Positions 30,355 through 40,413 of a DNA stretch of 64,000 nt are shown piece after piece. The notes under the pieces are model-generated. The model saw nothing but the letters and a program-made list of their open reading frames with translations. It was not told where the DNA came from and ran no database searches. Location: positions 4,192,499-4,256,498 of the forward strand of contig CAXIPT010000003.1 in NCBI GenBank assembly GCA_964030475.1, in the 5' to 3' direction. Numbering within the stretch: the first letter of the stretch is position 1; every line of letters starts with the position of its first letter. Made by a program: the position numbers and the translations under genes. The DNA is from Tethya wilhelma (Eukaryota > Porifera > Demospongiae > Tethyida > Tethyidae).

Positions 30355-31667
30355 TCGTGAGTGTAAGGTCAAAGGGGAGAGCCTGGGAATGAGGCTACAC
30401 ACACACACACACACCATAGGATCCTGGTGTAACCAAGTTTGCCTGTGCGGCCTTGACTTCTCTTACTGAAGTACATGGTAAGCCAGAGAGTTTAGTTAAG
30501 GCTAAATTGAATTACCATCCTACTAACTAGCAATGTTGCCAGATACCAAATTAATTGCATTATACTTGTTTTGTAATTTACTTCATACATTGGTGAAATA
30601 GCTTACCAATTTGGCCCTTGCAATGCTACAAGAACTCCCTAAAGTTGAGCTGTTTCTTTGGCTCGGTTAAAAAGCTCTCGCTCAGCAGCTACGACTGACA
30701 ATGCATTGCACTACCCACACGTCGATCCACGCAATAATCTAAACACACTTACATCAATAGTTATACATCACATTGTTATGCACATCGGCACAGGGCAGTT
30801 GAGAATCATGAGGTCAAACCATTTATTATAGGAGAGCTTATGTAAACAGTGAGTTTGACAGCATGCAGCCAGTATTTCATGGTGGGTGTCATCGGCTAGT
30901 TGGTGGGTGTGAAGGAGAGATGTTTGGGAACAGGAAGAAGGAGTTAGTGTCGGTAGCCTTTTTTTCTCCTTACCACACATGTTGTATGCCTGTATAAAGA
31001 ACACTAACTGCTGGTAGCATTGCTTCACAAAATGCCAATGAGGTTATGCCCTGTGAGCAAGTCATGACTTGGCATGTGTTATAAACAGACATGCATGTCA
31101 CATGCTATTCCAGTGGGAATAGCCTTGAGCTATAAATCAATTAGCATTAATCAGGAAGATAGGCTCCTCCTCCATCTTTGTTTTGATAGCTAGTCATCTA
31201 ACCAAATGTGGTTTGGATATTTTGATCATTGTGTCCTTGTATTGGATTGCAATGGTGCATAAAAGTATACATAATGTCATGAAAACGAAAAAAAAAAAAA
31301 AAAAAAAAGGTTTAGAATAATTATTGTCTATGGCTAGCCAGCTGAGCTGTCTTGATGCCATTCCCAAGAGACTGTAGAGGAGTGGATTTATTGTCAATGC
31401 CTACACCACTTTAGTAAATTGATAGCAGTCCTCTGTGTGGTGTATCATGTCACTGATCAAATCCATATAATATTTTGAGCTACTATTGTCTACCGTTTAT
31501 TCCCCAGAAATATCAGCCTTTCATGTCCTACACACTGAGAACAGTGTCGAAGGTGTACCTATTCTTCTCAAAGCTTTGAGGTAATTTACACTAATGAGCA
31601 TCGACATTGACTCTCACACAAACGCACACTTGCACGGACAAAAGATACAGTAGCCACATCTCATGAT

Positions 31668-31705
<38 letters not shown>

Positions 31706-32540
31706 ACGCAGTGCTCACTCTACTAACAGTGAGGTGGTTGAGAGTATAGCAACTCTCTTTCAAGAGTTAGCTAGCTATGGTGAGTTCATCCAACCCAGGG
31801 TAGTACAGGTCACAAACCTCTCTCCCCTTTTTTGCTTCAGTAATTAGTGTTCTTTGTTTGGTTGAAAGGAGCATTATTATCTGAAGCCTGTTCTGTCAAA
31901 CCTCTTTCCACTTTGAGGTGGTCAATGTTACACAATCACACCTGACCCAAATATAATTCAATTTTAACAGAGTTCCTTCTTTGTTGTTTGTTCTCCTTTT
32001 GTTAAAGCTGAGATCCAGCAAGAATTGAAGTCCCTCAAGATTGACAATGTACTTGCTAAAATTTCTACCAAATTCTCCAACCTCCAGGTAAGCCAATTTG
32101 ATAAATGCCAAATGTGAATGCTCATTAAAAAATTTGCATATTGAAGCTCGATCTGGTTATAATTTTTCTCCTAAAGAGATGGTCTATACATTCCACGTAG
32201 CTATCAGCTTTCTGTTGGCTTATAAGGTTATCTGTTGGCTGATTAAATTGCAAAATAGCTGGACACCAATAGTAGTAGTAAGGGAAGAGCTCCCCCTCCC
32301 TCCCCCCTGGTATTCTGCTTGGCACCTAGTTGTCTCGTAGCTGTCTGTCTGACTGTTGAAACAAGAGCTGGCTAGTCTCACTCAATCTGGGGTGGAGTGT
32401 TATAGGTGTGGGGTTCTCATGTGTTGTTTGGTTATTCATTTCAGACTCACAGTGGTATTATTATCATCATCTATTGGTTACGAAAACAAGACTTAGTGTG
32501 ACTTGTATGTGCATGTTGCATGATTCTGACTTGTGACTGC

Positions 32541-32584
<44 letters not shown>

Positions 32585-33184
32585 ATGTGTATTGGTTTGT
32601 GTACCTTGATTCTACAACTAACCACTTGAAACACGGGGTCACTCTTGAACATGCCAAACCTATTGCTTCTAAGAATTCTCAACACATTACTTAAATGAAC
32701 GGTGCATGCATATGTACCACACATGGTGTTTATTCTTGCTCTATGCGTATGCCGCCACTGTGGTGAAAGCGTGTGTTAAAAATTGTATTGTATCGTGTTT
32801 ATTCTACATTCAGCTTGTGCGTGTGGTTTGTGATGCATGCATTAGGAACAGAAATGCATTTGTGTCCATAGCTACCCACCATGCTGACATTGTCCGCATG
32901 TGTCAACACATTTCTGGCATGCTTCTGAGTGTTACATCATTCAATTCATTCAATTCATTTCATTAAAAGGGAATTATGGATTTAGTAAGGGGGAGGGGAG
33001 GAGGGGGATCTCGATAAGAAAGATTCCTCTGAAACCATTCAACTCTTAGGGAGAGGAGGTGGAGGATGTCAAGACGGCTCTGGCAAGTGCACAGGCTGCT
33101 CTTCAAGGACAGAGACCCGCCAGTGCACACTCTCTAAAGAGACCTCAATCTGCCGCTAAGGCTAAGCTGAAGACTCCTACATAA
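24117..33184 (+). CDS. STKLD1: STKLD1-like kinase with ARM-type repeats, middle and 3' exons (copy B)
   Basis: From 24117 to 25418 it repeats the kinase exons of 3386-4715. It then continues with the end of the kinase domain at about 25595-25827 ('AAQISGVLFQLKDN', 'LRRSFRQRPTTREIVDLPYV') and short linker exons. A series of helical, armadillo-like exons follows: 26397-26514 'MMKEFPSSLEVQSLCCHVLG', 26684-26878 'FIQPVCLAM', 28776-28849 'LMADLGVVELLLQAINDH', 31508-31580 'NSVEGVPILLKALR' and 31712-31780. It ends with a coiled-coil-like part 'AEIQQELKSLKIDNVLAKIS' and a basic tail, stop at 33184. The NEK-like kinase plus ARM architecture is that of STKLD1. Exons between about 26880 and 28775 are uncertain, and an N at 28700 lies in a (CA)n tract. 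The first three exons are missing here and are found at 2899-3197. Confidence 0.75.
24443..24500. repeat. (GT)n microsatellite forming a 5' splice site, copy B
   Basis: Counterpart of 3712-3795, about 28 nt shorter; starts at the exon boundary. Confidence 0.85.
25497..25583. repeat. (CT)n(CA)n compound microsatellite before an acceptor
   Basis: In the kinase intron, ending shortly before the acceptor gcattttag at about 25594. Confidence 0.9.
26122..26197. repeat. Small inverted/direct repeat cluster (AGTTATAACTCAC)
   Basis: AGTTATAACTCAC and its exact reverse complement flank two direct copies of GTGACAGGTTATGACTCACA. Intronic; no coding content seen. Confidence 0.6.
28701..28764. repeat. 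(CA)n microsatellite next to an N
   Basis: A long CA repeat directly follows the single N at 28700 and precedes the acceptor cgtcttcatttag of an ARM-like exon, probably another gap-closure point. Confidence 0.9.
28860..31500 (+). other. Large STKLD1 intron without recognised gene
   Basis: About 2.6 kb, AT-rich, with (CA)n at 30318-30352, a partial GCCTGG/GAGGCT MITE end at 30366-30398 and a 20-nt A run at 31289-31308. I see no convincing exon in it. Confidence 0.6.
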
Positions 33185-33803
33185 ACTTGAAATGGCCCGG
33201 ACTTTCCCCCTCATTCCTTCGATTGTATACTTAAACAGGTATATATATAATATAGTAAGAAATGTTAAGGATCTATAATAACTATACTGTAGCTATAGGT
33301 AACCCGATCACTTAAAATTCAAATCGTTGTACTTCGACTTTAATTCGTTCTATTGTATTGCTTCTGTTGAACTCTCAAGCTGTCAACACTTCCAGGTACT
33401 TATCACCCATTGATTTGTGTTAATTCTTTCATTACGCATTATATATGACCCTTTCAAAAACTTAGTACCAGCAGGTGCTGGTACAGTATTGAAATAAGAA
33501 TTAAAATTTAACAAAAATAATTGTTAATGGTATAATATCATTGTATGTAAGAGGTTTGCATATACACAGAAATGTTTTGTGACTACAAAATTAAAAAGTG
33601 ATGACTGCAATGAACCTATATATACAGAACATATAATATCTAAAATGATAATAATAATAATATATTATACAAGAAAAAAAAAACAAAAACAAAAGAGAGA
33701 GTCCGTTTATACACAGTAATGTGTGGTTGACTTGATAATAATTATAGATAATAATATATTAAATTATTTATGCAAAAGATATAATAATATTAATTCAAAT
33801 TGT
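33185..33803. other. AT-rich intergenic region, convergent 3' ends
   Basis: 3' flank of STKLD1 and of the first TGF-beta ligand. It contains ATATATAATATAG-like AT-rich stretches and an A-rich tract near 33674. No gene seen. Confidence 0.6.
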
Positions 33804-35458
33804 TTATCTGCATCCACATTCAGTTACTATCATAGCAGGGTATCCTACTACCTTCAGGCTATCATTTCCTCTGCTAATCAAGAGTGGTATACTCGTGTAC
33901 TTGGTTGGAGTGCAACACGGGTCTCTTGGCTGCTTTGCAAATTGAGCTCCACTGTTTGGAATTTCACTTACGAGCTTAGCACTCGCCATAAGCTTTGCAT
34001 GATTCGTTCCAAGGTGATCGTTGGTGCTGAGTACTTCGTGTGAACAGCTCCCAGAGCACCGATAGGCATTGTAAACTAATGGTGCTAGTACATAGTCCAA
34101 CTGTAGGTCACTGAACTGTATCGAGAAATCTTCTCTTTGGCAGATTGTTACTGATGAAGAGCCGGCTGATCTTGATACCCTCTTTCTTGATTCTTCTTGT
34201 GACTCGGCCATGCTGTTTGCTTCCCTCTCTTCTTCTCTCATGATCTCATTTCTCTCTTCTTCATTCATGAACACCAGAAGCAAAGCCTGGAAAGCTGCAT
34301 AACGTTGTCTGCGCTTTGTCTGTGAGAGTTTGATGCTTGTTGGCTCTACAAAGTTAGCTGGCACTTTCTTCGTCTTTTTGCAATCCACTTCGAGTTTTAT
34401 AAGAAATTCAATGTTGCAGTTTTCTGCCGTGATAGTGCCATTGTTGACCACCAGTGGCCATAGTTTGTTGACTCCTTCAGTCACATTCAGTTCTAGGAAG
34501 CCATTGGATTCAGCTGTCACATCAATTTCGTGTCTTCCTGCAAATACGTACTCACTGGTGTCCTGGTTCTGGAGCTTTGCTGTGATCGTAATGTTGACTC
34601 TTGTAGGCTGAGATTTTACCAGTCTGGGGATAACTTGAAGGTAAGCACGTATGATAGTGTTTGTCAATGGAAATGTATATGCATCTTCACTCTCCACAAC
34701 TGATTTCAGACTGTAGATGTAATGGTTGATTGCAGTGCATCTTTGAGATGGTGTTTTTGGTCTGTAAGCATTTTTTACAAGATCTAGTGAAAGAGAAAGG
34801 AAAAACAATTTTTAAACAGCAATGATGAACAATAGAAACGAGTGATGTAAAAGTTTGTGTTACTCTACTCTCAGACATGTAGGCTGATACTATCACTATT
34901 TCTAGCATGCATGCATTCATCTTATCTCCTGATTTTGTTTATTATATAATCTGCTATATACTAATATCCACGTATTGAAATACAGTGTGCATGCAAGGTC
35001 ATTTTCTTGATCTCTATTGGGATAGATCGATTTCATGCATGAGTTTACTTTGGTACAAGAACTTTTGCACGCTCCATTGCACACGCAACATCTCTCCAGC
35101 TCTCCAGCTGCGTTGCATTAGCTAACTGACCACTAAACTAACATAAACACAATACACAATGCTCACCTTTGTCCAAGATACACCAAACATTGGTTTCACT
35201 GTCAACTGGGCCAGAATTTGACATTTTCTCTCTCAACTTTTCCATGTACTCTATTGCTCCTGTTGTCACATCCATGCCTCCAACTCTCCTCCTTATTCTC
35301 TGCTTAGAGAGAGACTGCTCCATTGCTAAGCTCTCCAGACCTGGTGTTAATGAAACTGCTGGGATGGGCTCTAATGCTAGAACAACTAATAGAAAAGCAC
35401 TCAACTGTATTACCAGTCTGCACCATTGGTTGGCTGCACATGCTGATTGTCTTGCCAT
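33804..35458 (-). CDS. TGF-beta superfamily ligand A
   Basis: Two exons, 35458-35167 and 34783-33804, 1272 nt, 423 residues. A signal peptide (hydrophobic about 15-33, MARQSACAANQ...) precedes a short conserved segment 'RIRRRVGGMDVTTGAIEYM' shared in form with ligands B and C. A long prodomain follows with two paired Trp/Leu motifs ('GFLELNVTEGVNKLWPL'). A basic site RKRVSR near residue 308 fits furin cleavage. The mature part has the seven-cysteine pattern C...CSGSC...PCC...CGCR ending at the stop, as in TGF-beta/BMP ligands. The two Trp usually found between C1 and C2 are replaced ('FSDLQLDYVLAP'). It is a secreted, probably dimeric ligand: the Cys for the interchain bond (PCC) is present. 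Most divergent of the three tandem copies. Confidence 0.9.
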
Positions 35459-36401
35459 TATGTTAGTGAGAGAGTTTTCCTTTTCAAAAGTAATTGAAAG
35501 TTAGGGTAGATTGCTTTGTGCATCTTAGAGCTGAACCAAAGTCTTTAAATACCTAAAAATTTTGCACTGCAACTTCCTATGACATAAAACAACTGATTGT
35601 CGTAATACTGAAGACTGTGTGTGGGGGGAAGAGGCATGCATTTCAGTCTGCAAATTTGAATGATGTCAGCATATGATTAGTGTGTGCTTCTAAGGGAGAA
35701 GGCACATACCGAGTCAAACCTTGAGACTGTAGTAGTCTTCAACAATATTGATTAAGATTCTCACAGAAACCATGCATGTTGACAATGTGATGAATGTATG
35801 TGTATAGTAAGAAATATCACTGGAGAATATTGCTCATGCATACTATAATCTCAGTGTCACACACTGACATGAGCCTTCAATACATAGCTATACAATTGCA
35901 ATGGCGACATAATGTTTGTTGTGTGAAGCAATCAACAATCTCACTGAACCGTGTGTTCCTGTCGGAATTCGCTAGTGCTACTGTTAGACTTGGGCTGTTT
36001 CATAGCAATAATATTATGCTAGTCTTAATTATTGGGAGTGGTTACTGCACTATTATTATAATGACATTGCTGTAGTCTCCTATTGTAAGGGGAGATCAGA
36101 TAAGGTGTCAACTTGTCAAGTATAGACAAAATTTAATATAATATTATAATTACCAGCTGCAATCCTTTAAAAATTTCAACAAAGAAAATTTTGGGGGGAT
36201 TTTACAATAACTTTGTGTAAATTCATGATGCCTAGCAAGAAATTATAACTACACAGTGCAACATGAATAACTACACAATCCAATAAACAAACAAACAAAA
36301 AAACGTGTACTATAATAATTATACACATGGCACTGTAGCAATCACATGTGGCTATAATGATGATAAATATAATATTAATTTTTATGTCAAGAGTTAATTG
36401 T
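35459..36401. other. Intergenic region between TGF-beta ligands A and B
   Basis: Contains the ligand A upstream region with a TATA-like ATTTAAAG element (plus-strand 35543-35552) about 90 bp 5' of the ATG, and the 3' flank of ligand B. Otherwise AT-rich with no gene seen. Confidence 0.5.
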
Positions 36402-37785
36402 CTAGCGACATCCACAACCTGATACAAAGAAGTTTGGATACATCCTTAGATTGACTACTGATTGATTCATGAATTGACTCTGGATTAAGAGGTACACTGA
36501 CTCGTAGGTGGTTGGGACACAGCAAGGCGTTCTTGGCTCCCTCAAGTACAGTGTGGCGTTAGATGGAAGGTTGCTATTCGGTTGTTGATAGCGTTCTCGT
36601 GCACTTGCCATCAACTTGGCATGGTTTGTAGCTATATTTTTTTCGAGTTTGATATTGCTATGAGCACACCCACCACTACATCTTTGGATGTTAACTTGCG
36701 ATGGAGCATAGATGTAGTCGAGTTTTAGATCGGCAAAGCTGACTGTGAAGTTTTCAAGTTTACAGGTGAACGGATGTGCTTCACCAGTGAATGGTACTGT
36801 TGATCTTTTTCTCTTGCCAGCGTCTTCAGTGTCAATCGATGAACCATTTTTCTGTGCTTCATTTCTTTTCTTCTCACTTTCAATCTCAGCTTTGATTTTG
36901 GGGTCATTCACTGAGATAACTAAGAGTGGCTGAAATTCTAAATGTCTCTCTCTTCTCATGGCTTGAACTAGTGGGATTTCAGCAGGATTGATAAATAATA
37001 TTGGAACTTTCTTCTGGTCTTTACAGTTGACTTGTGTCTTCAAAATGACTTCAAGAAATGTACCGTTTCTTGGTGGCCAAATCTCTCTTGATGCATTTAC
37101 AACCTCTAATTCCAGCCATCCGTTAGATTCCGAAGTCACGTTCAAGGACTTGATATGTCTTTCGGTTGACTGAAGAGTTGTGTTCAAACTATCTTTTTCA
37201 AATTGGCGTAGCATCACACTCAAATCAACAGTAATTGGCTCTTCTGCTTGGAAGCGTCTTGGGATGACTTGCATGTAGGGTCGGAAAAGAATACTAGACA
37301 CGTTGGAATCTTGAATGTGTGAAAGTGACTCAATATCCCAGTTGAACACAAAACGACTAATGCCGGAACATTTTTCATCATTAGTGGGTTTTTCTCTCCA
37401 TCTCTGATTTGTAACATCTGCAATAAAAGGAACAGAAGAACACGTGTCAACATATTAATTATTGTGACAACTATCTCGCAGCTGCACAACCGTTCAACAA
37501 AATATGTTCATACTATACTATTTTATACACTACTAGAATTAGGTCTGTACCTGAGTCTAAGAGACACCATACAGAAGTTGGGCATTGGCGAAAGTTCTTT
37601 GGTCTGTAGTTTCCATCGGTTAAGTTTTCTAACAGCTCCGTCATGTACGCTATCGCAGTAGAGCCCACTTCAAGATGGCCTACTTTCCTGCGATACCTGC
37701 TTGCAGCTTTCTCCTCAGAATGAGAAATTGGGTGTGCGGAAACTGAGGCTAGCACAATTAGAATGGTGCCGCACAGATAGAACAT
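36402..37785 (-). CDS. TGF-beta superfamily ligand B
   Basis: Exons 37785-37551 and 37417-36402, 1251 nt, 416 residues. Signal peptide MFYLCGTILIVLASVSAHP, then 'SRYRRKVGHLEVGSTAIAYM'. The prodomain includes 'LFRPYMQVIPRRFQAEEPIT', 'SNGWLELEVVNASREIWPP' and 'CKDQKKVPILFINPAEIPL'. The furin-type site is GKRKRS. The mature cysteine-knot has C, CSGGC, PCC and CGCR, with 'NIATNHAKLMASARE' in the long helix. The intron lies at the same place and phase as in ligands A and C, so the three arose by tandem duplication of a two-exon gene. The Met at 37785 was chosen over the upstream in-frame Met because it starts directly with the signal peptide. Confidence 0.93.
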
Positions 37786-38724
37786 CTTCTTTATTCGAAA
37801 ATGAACGATGAAGAAATGACAGCTGCAGGAGTAGTGATGATTAATCAATGTGACCTCGGGCCTCGCGCGCGCGCTTATATCTGATTCTAGATGTACGTAG
37901 AATGCGGATCTATATCAGGATATCCGGACCTAGATACCGGATGATCGATAGCGCGACACAAGTTTACTCTGCAGCTGGCCGCGTTTCATGTTGTTGTACA
38001 TGACCATAGGAGTGGCATGTCATGCTTGACAGGTTTTGTAATAAATATGCAAATTTTAGGCTAAGAATGAGCTGTTTTATTCACCTACTCAGTTCCTATA
38101 AAATTAAGAAGCCAGCAAGCTTACTATGTACCATGGCGGCCATGCCATACAACAGCTAGATAACTAGAAATCATATTTATGCAGTTCTCAGATTAATGTG
38201 TACTTTGTACTAAATGCTCATTTCACATTCTTATGACATAATGTGGTGCCATCTAGCTGATGTGATCACTGTTGGCAGCTGCACACACAGTGTACCAAAA
38301 TGTATACAATCACATGTGTGCAATCTCGTGCCCAGACCCAACCCTTTCCTCTTTTTCTCACATATACATGTGAGGGAGAGATAGATGTAATGATCAACTA
38401 GCCTCGTTCCCAGGCTCCTCTGAAAAAAATATTCGCGAAGAAAGAGCCTGGGAAAATATTCGCAAAGGAGGAGCCTGGGAACGAGGCTAATGATTGACTG
38501 ATTTGACTTTTATTTTTGAACAGCAGCTGATTTGTTGTACATACTGGAAAAAATAATAGTGATACCTAATTACAGCGATGTTACTTAGCAAAAAAATAAC
38601 TGGGACTAGTGAGCGAATTACTCATAGAAAGGAAAAAAAAGTGTGAAACTTGTGCCTGAATATATTTATTCTAAGTGAAAAATATTAGCTCAGTTCTGAA
38701 TAAATACTAAATAATTATAAAATA
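37786..38724. other. Intergenic region between ligands B and C
   Basis: Holds a GCGCGCGCGC run with an adjacent TATA-like GATATAAG (37874-37881), about 90 bp 5' of ligand B, and a complete CCTCGTTCCCAGGCTC MITE at 38401-38487. No gene seen. Confidence 0.6.
38401..38487. mobile_element. GCCTCGTTCCCAGGCTCCTC MITE, complete copy
   Basis: Left end GCCTCGTTCCCAGGCTCCTC and right end GAGGAGCCTGGGAACGAGGC are exact inverted repeats (20 bp); TA dinucleotides flank both ends. The 87-bp element has an inner inverted ATATTCGCGAA/AATATTCGC pair. Non-autonomous, no coding capacity. Confidence 0.85.
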
Positions 38725-40037
38725 TTATCGGCAGCCACATTCAGTCGCAATAAAATCTGGAAATAGTTTCAGTTGAACACTGTTGTGCAGCTGGACAACC
38801 AGATACACAGACTCATAACTGATAGGAACACAACAAGGTACTCTTGGTGCACTTTCACTGAGGGGCAGAGTACTGTTATTGTTGGCAGGCATATCATCAT
38901 TATCATGTACTTTTTGGTAGTACTCATGCGCACTAGCCATCAGCTTAGCATGGTTGGTAGCAATTGACCTGTTGAGTTTGATATTGGCATGTCCACACCC
39001 ACCACTGCAACGTTGAATGTTCATTTGTTTGGGTTCAGTAATATGTTCAAGTTTTAGTTCGAAGAAATTGACTGTGAAGTTATCCAGCTGACACGATTCT
39101 GATTCGAATTTCGGTTCGGCATCTCTCTTCATTCTGCTATTGCTAATCGGGGAACTGTAGAGTGTATTGAACTGCTTTTCATCTTCAATTCTTGACTTGA
39201 GTTCATCATTGTCCACAGAAATGACAAGGAGTGGTTGTAGATCCAAGTACCTTTCACGTCTCGAGATTTGTGTGAGAGGGATCTCGGCTGGATTGATGAA
39301 TGTAATCGGCACTTTCTTCTGATCTCGACAGTCGACTTGCATCTTCAAAACAAGCTCAACAAAAGGTGTCTCTTGTTTTGGTGGCCAGATCTTTCTCAGT
39401 GTATCAGTGATATCCAATTCTAACCATCCACTGGACTCTGTAGTCACATTCACTGACCTGAGATATGTTGTTGAGTAGTTTTCAGGATTCTCATCACTGA
39501 GACCAAATTGGTGTAGCATCACACTCAAACCAACGGCAATCGGTTCTTCTACTTGGAAACGTCTTCTGATGACTTGCATGTAGGGTCGGAACAGAGCATT
39601 GGTTAGTGAGAAGTCTTCAGTGTATGTTGACGAATCGAGCTCCCAATCAAACACAAATCGGCTCACACTTGAACACTTTTCCTCACTTTGTATGGGTCTT
39701 TGTCTGTGGTTGCTAACATCTGGGAGGAAAATAATAGTATTATAGTGAACCTGAACTCTTCTTTATCAAACTACAACTTACCAGCGTCTAAAAAGCACCA
39801 CACAGAGGCTGGGTTGCGTTGAAAATCCTTAGGTGTGTAGTTTTCATCGGCTATGGTGACAAGCAACTCTTTCATGTAAGCCATCGCCGTTTTGCCAACA
39901 CGCAGCTGCCCGACTTTTCTTCGATATCTGCTTGCAGCATCCTCCTCAGTGTTGCCACCGTTAGTGTCGTGCTCCTCTATTGCCATGACAGAGGCCAGGA
40001 CGGTTAGTGTAGTGATAGATGCTATAAGAAACTTCAT
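38725..40037 (-). CDS. TGF-beta superfamily ligand C
   Basis: Exons 40037-39782 and 39719-38725, 1251 nt, 416 residues, the same length as ligand B. Signal peptide MKFLIASITTLTVLASVMA, then 'SRYRRKVGQLRVGKTAMAYM'. The prodomain parallels ligand B ('LFRPYMQVIRRRFQVEEPIA', 'SSGWLELDITDTLRKIWPP', 'CRDQKKVPITFINPAEIPL'). Basic site SRMKRD. The mature domain has C, CSGGC, PCC, CGCR and 'SIATNHAKLMASAHE'. B and C are clearly each other's closest relatives. A TATA-like ATTTAATCG lies about 50 bp upstream (plus strand 40084-40094). Divergent from the SLC9C gene, 376 bp apart. Confidence 0.93.
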
Positions 40038-40413
40038 CGTTGGTCGGCTTTTCTGATGGATGATCTCTTGGCAGTCAAATGCTCGATTAAATACAGTACC
40101 CCTTAGACTATTGGCTTCCTCTGATTTGATAAAATACAATAATTAGTGTACATGTGATAAAAATGCAACACGTGGCTGGCTAACATAAGCACAAAAGAAA
40201 TAAAAAGCAGACAGTTCGTGGAAAATCGAATCTAGATTATGTTTTCGTTTTCGGGGGAGGGGCTCGCGCGCGCTCACGTATGTCGTTGTGCGCATGTGCA
40301 CACGTACACGGTCGGTTGCGTTTCGTCGCGCGTCACTAGCACTACGACGACACATAGCGTGCTTGCGCACCACAACACATGTACTCATCTGGTAGTTTCT
40401 CAGTGCTAGAAGA
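40038..40413. promoter_or_regulatory. Divergent promoter region TGF-beta C / SLC9C
   Basis: 376 bp between start codons. The half nearer SLC9C is GC-rich with GCGCGCGC, TCGTCGCGCGTCAC and several CG dinucleotides, like a small CpG-rich promoter; the half nearer the ligand is AT-rich with a TATA-like site. Confidence 0.5.
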
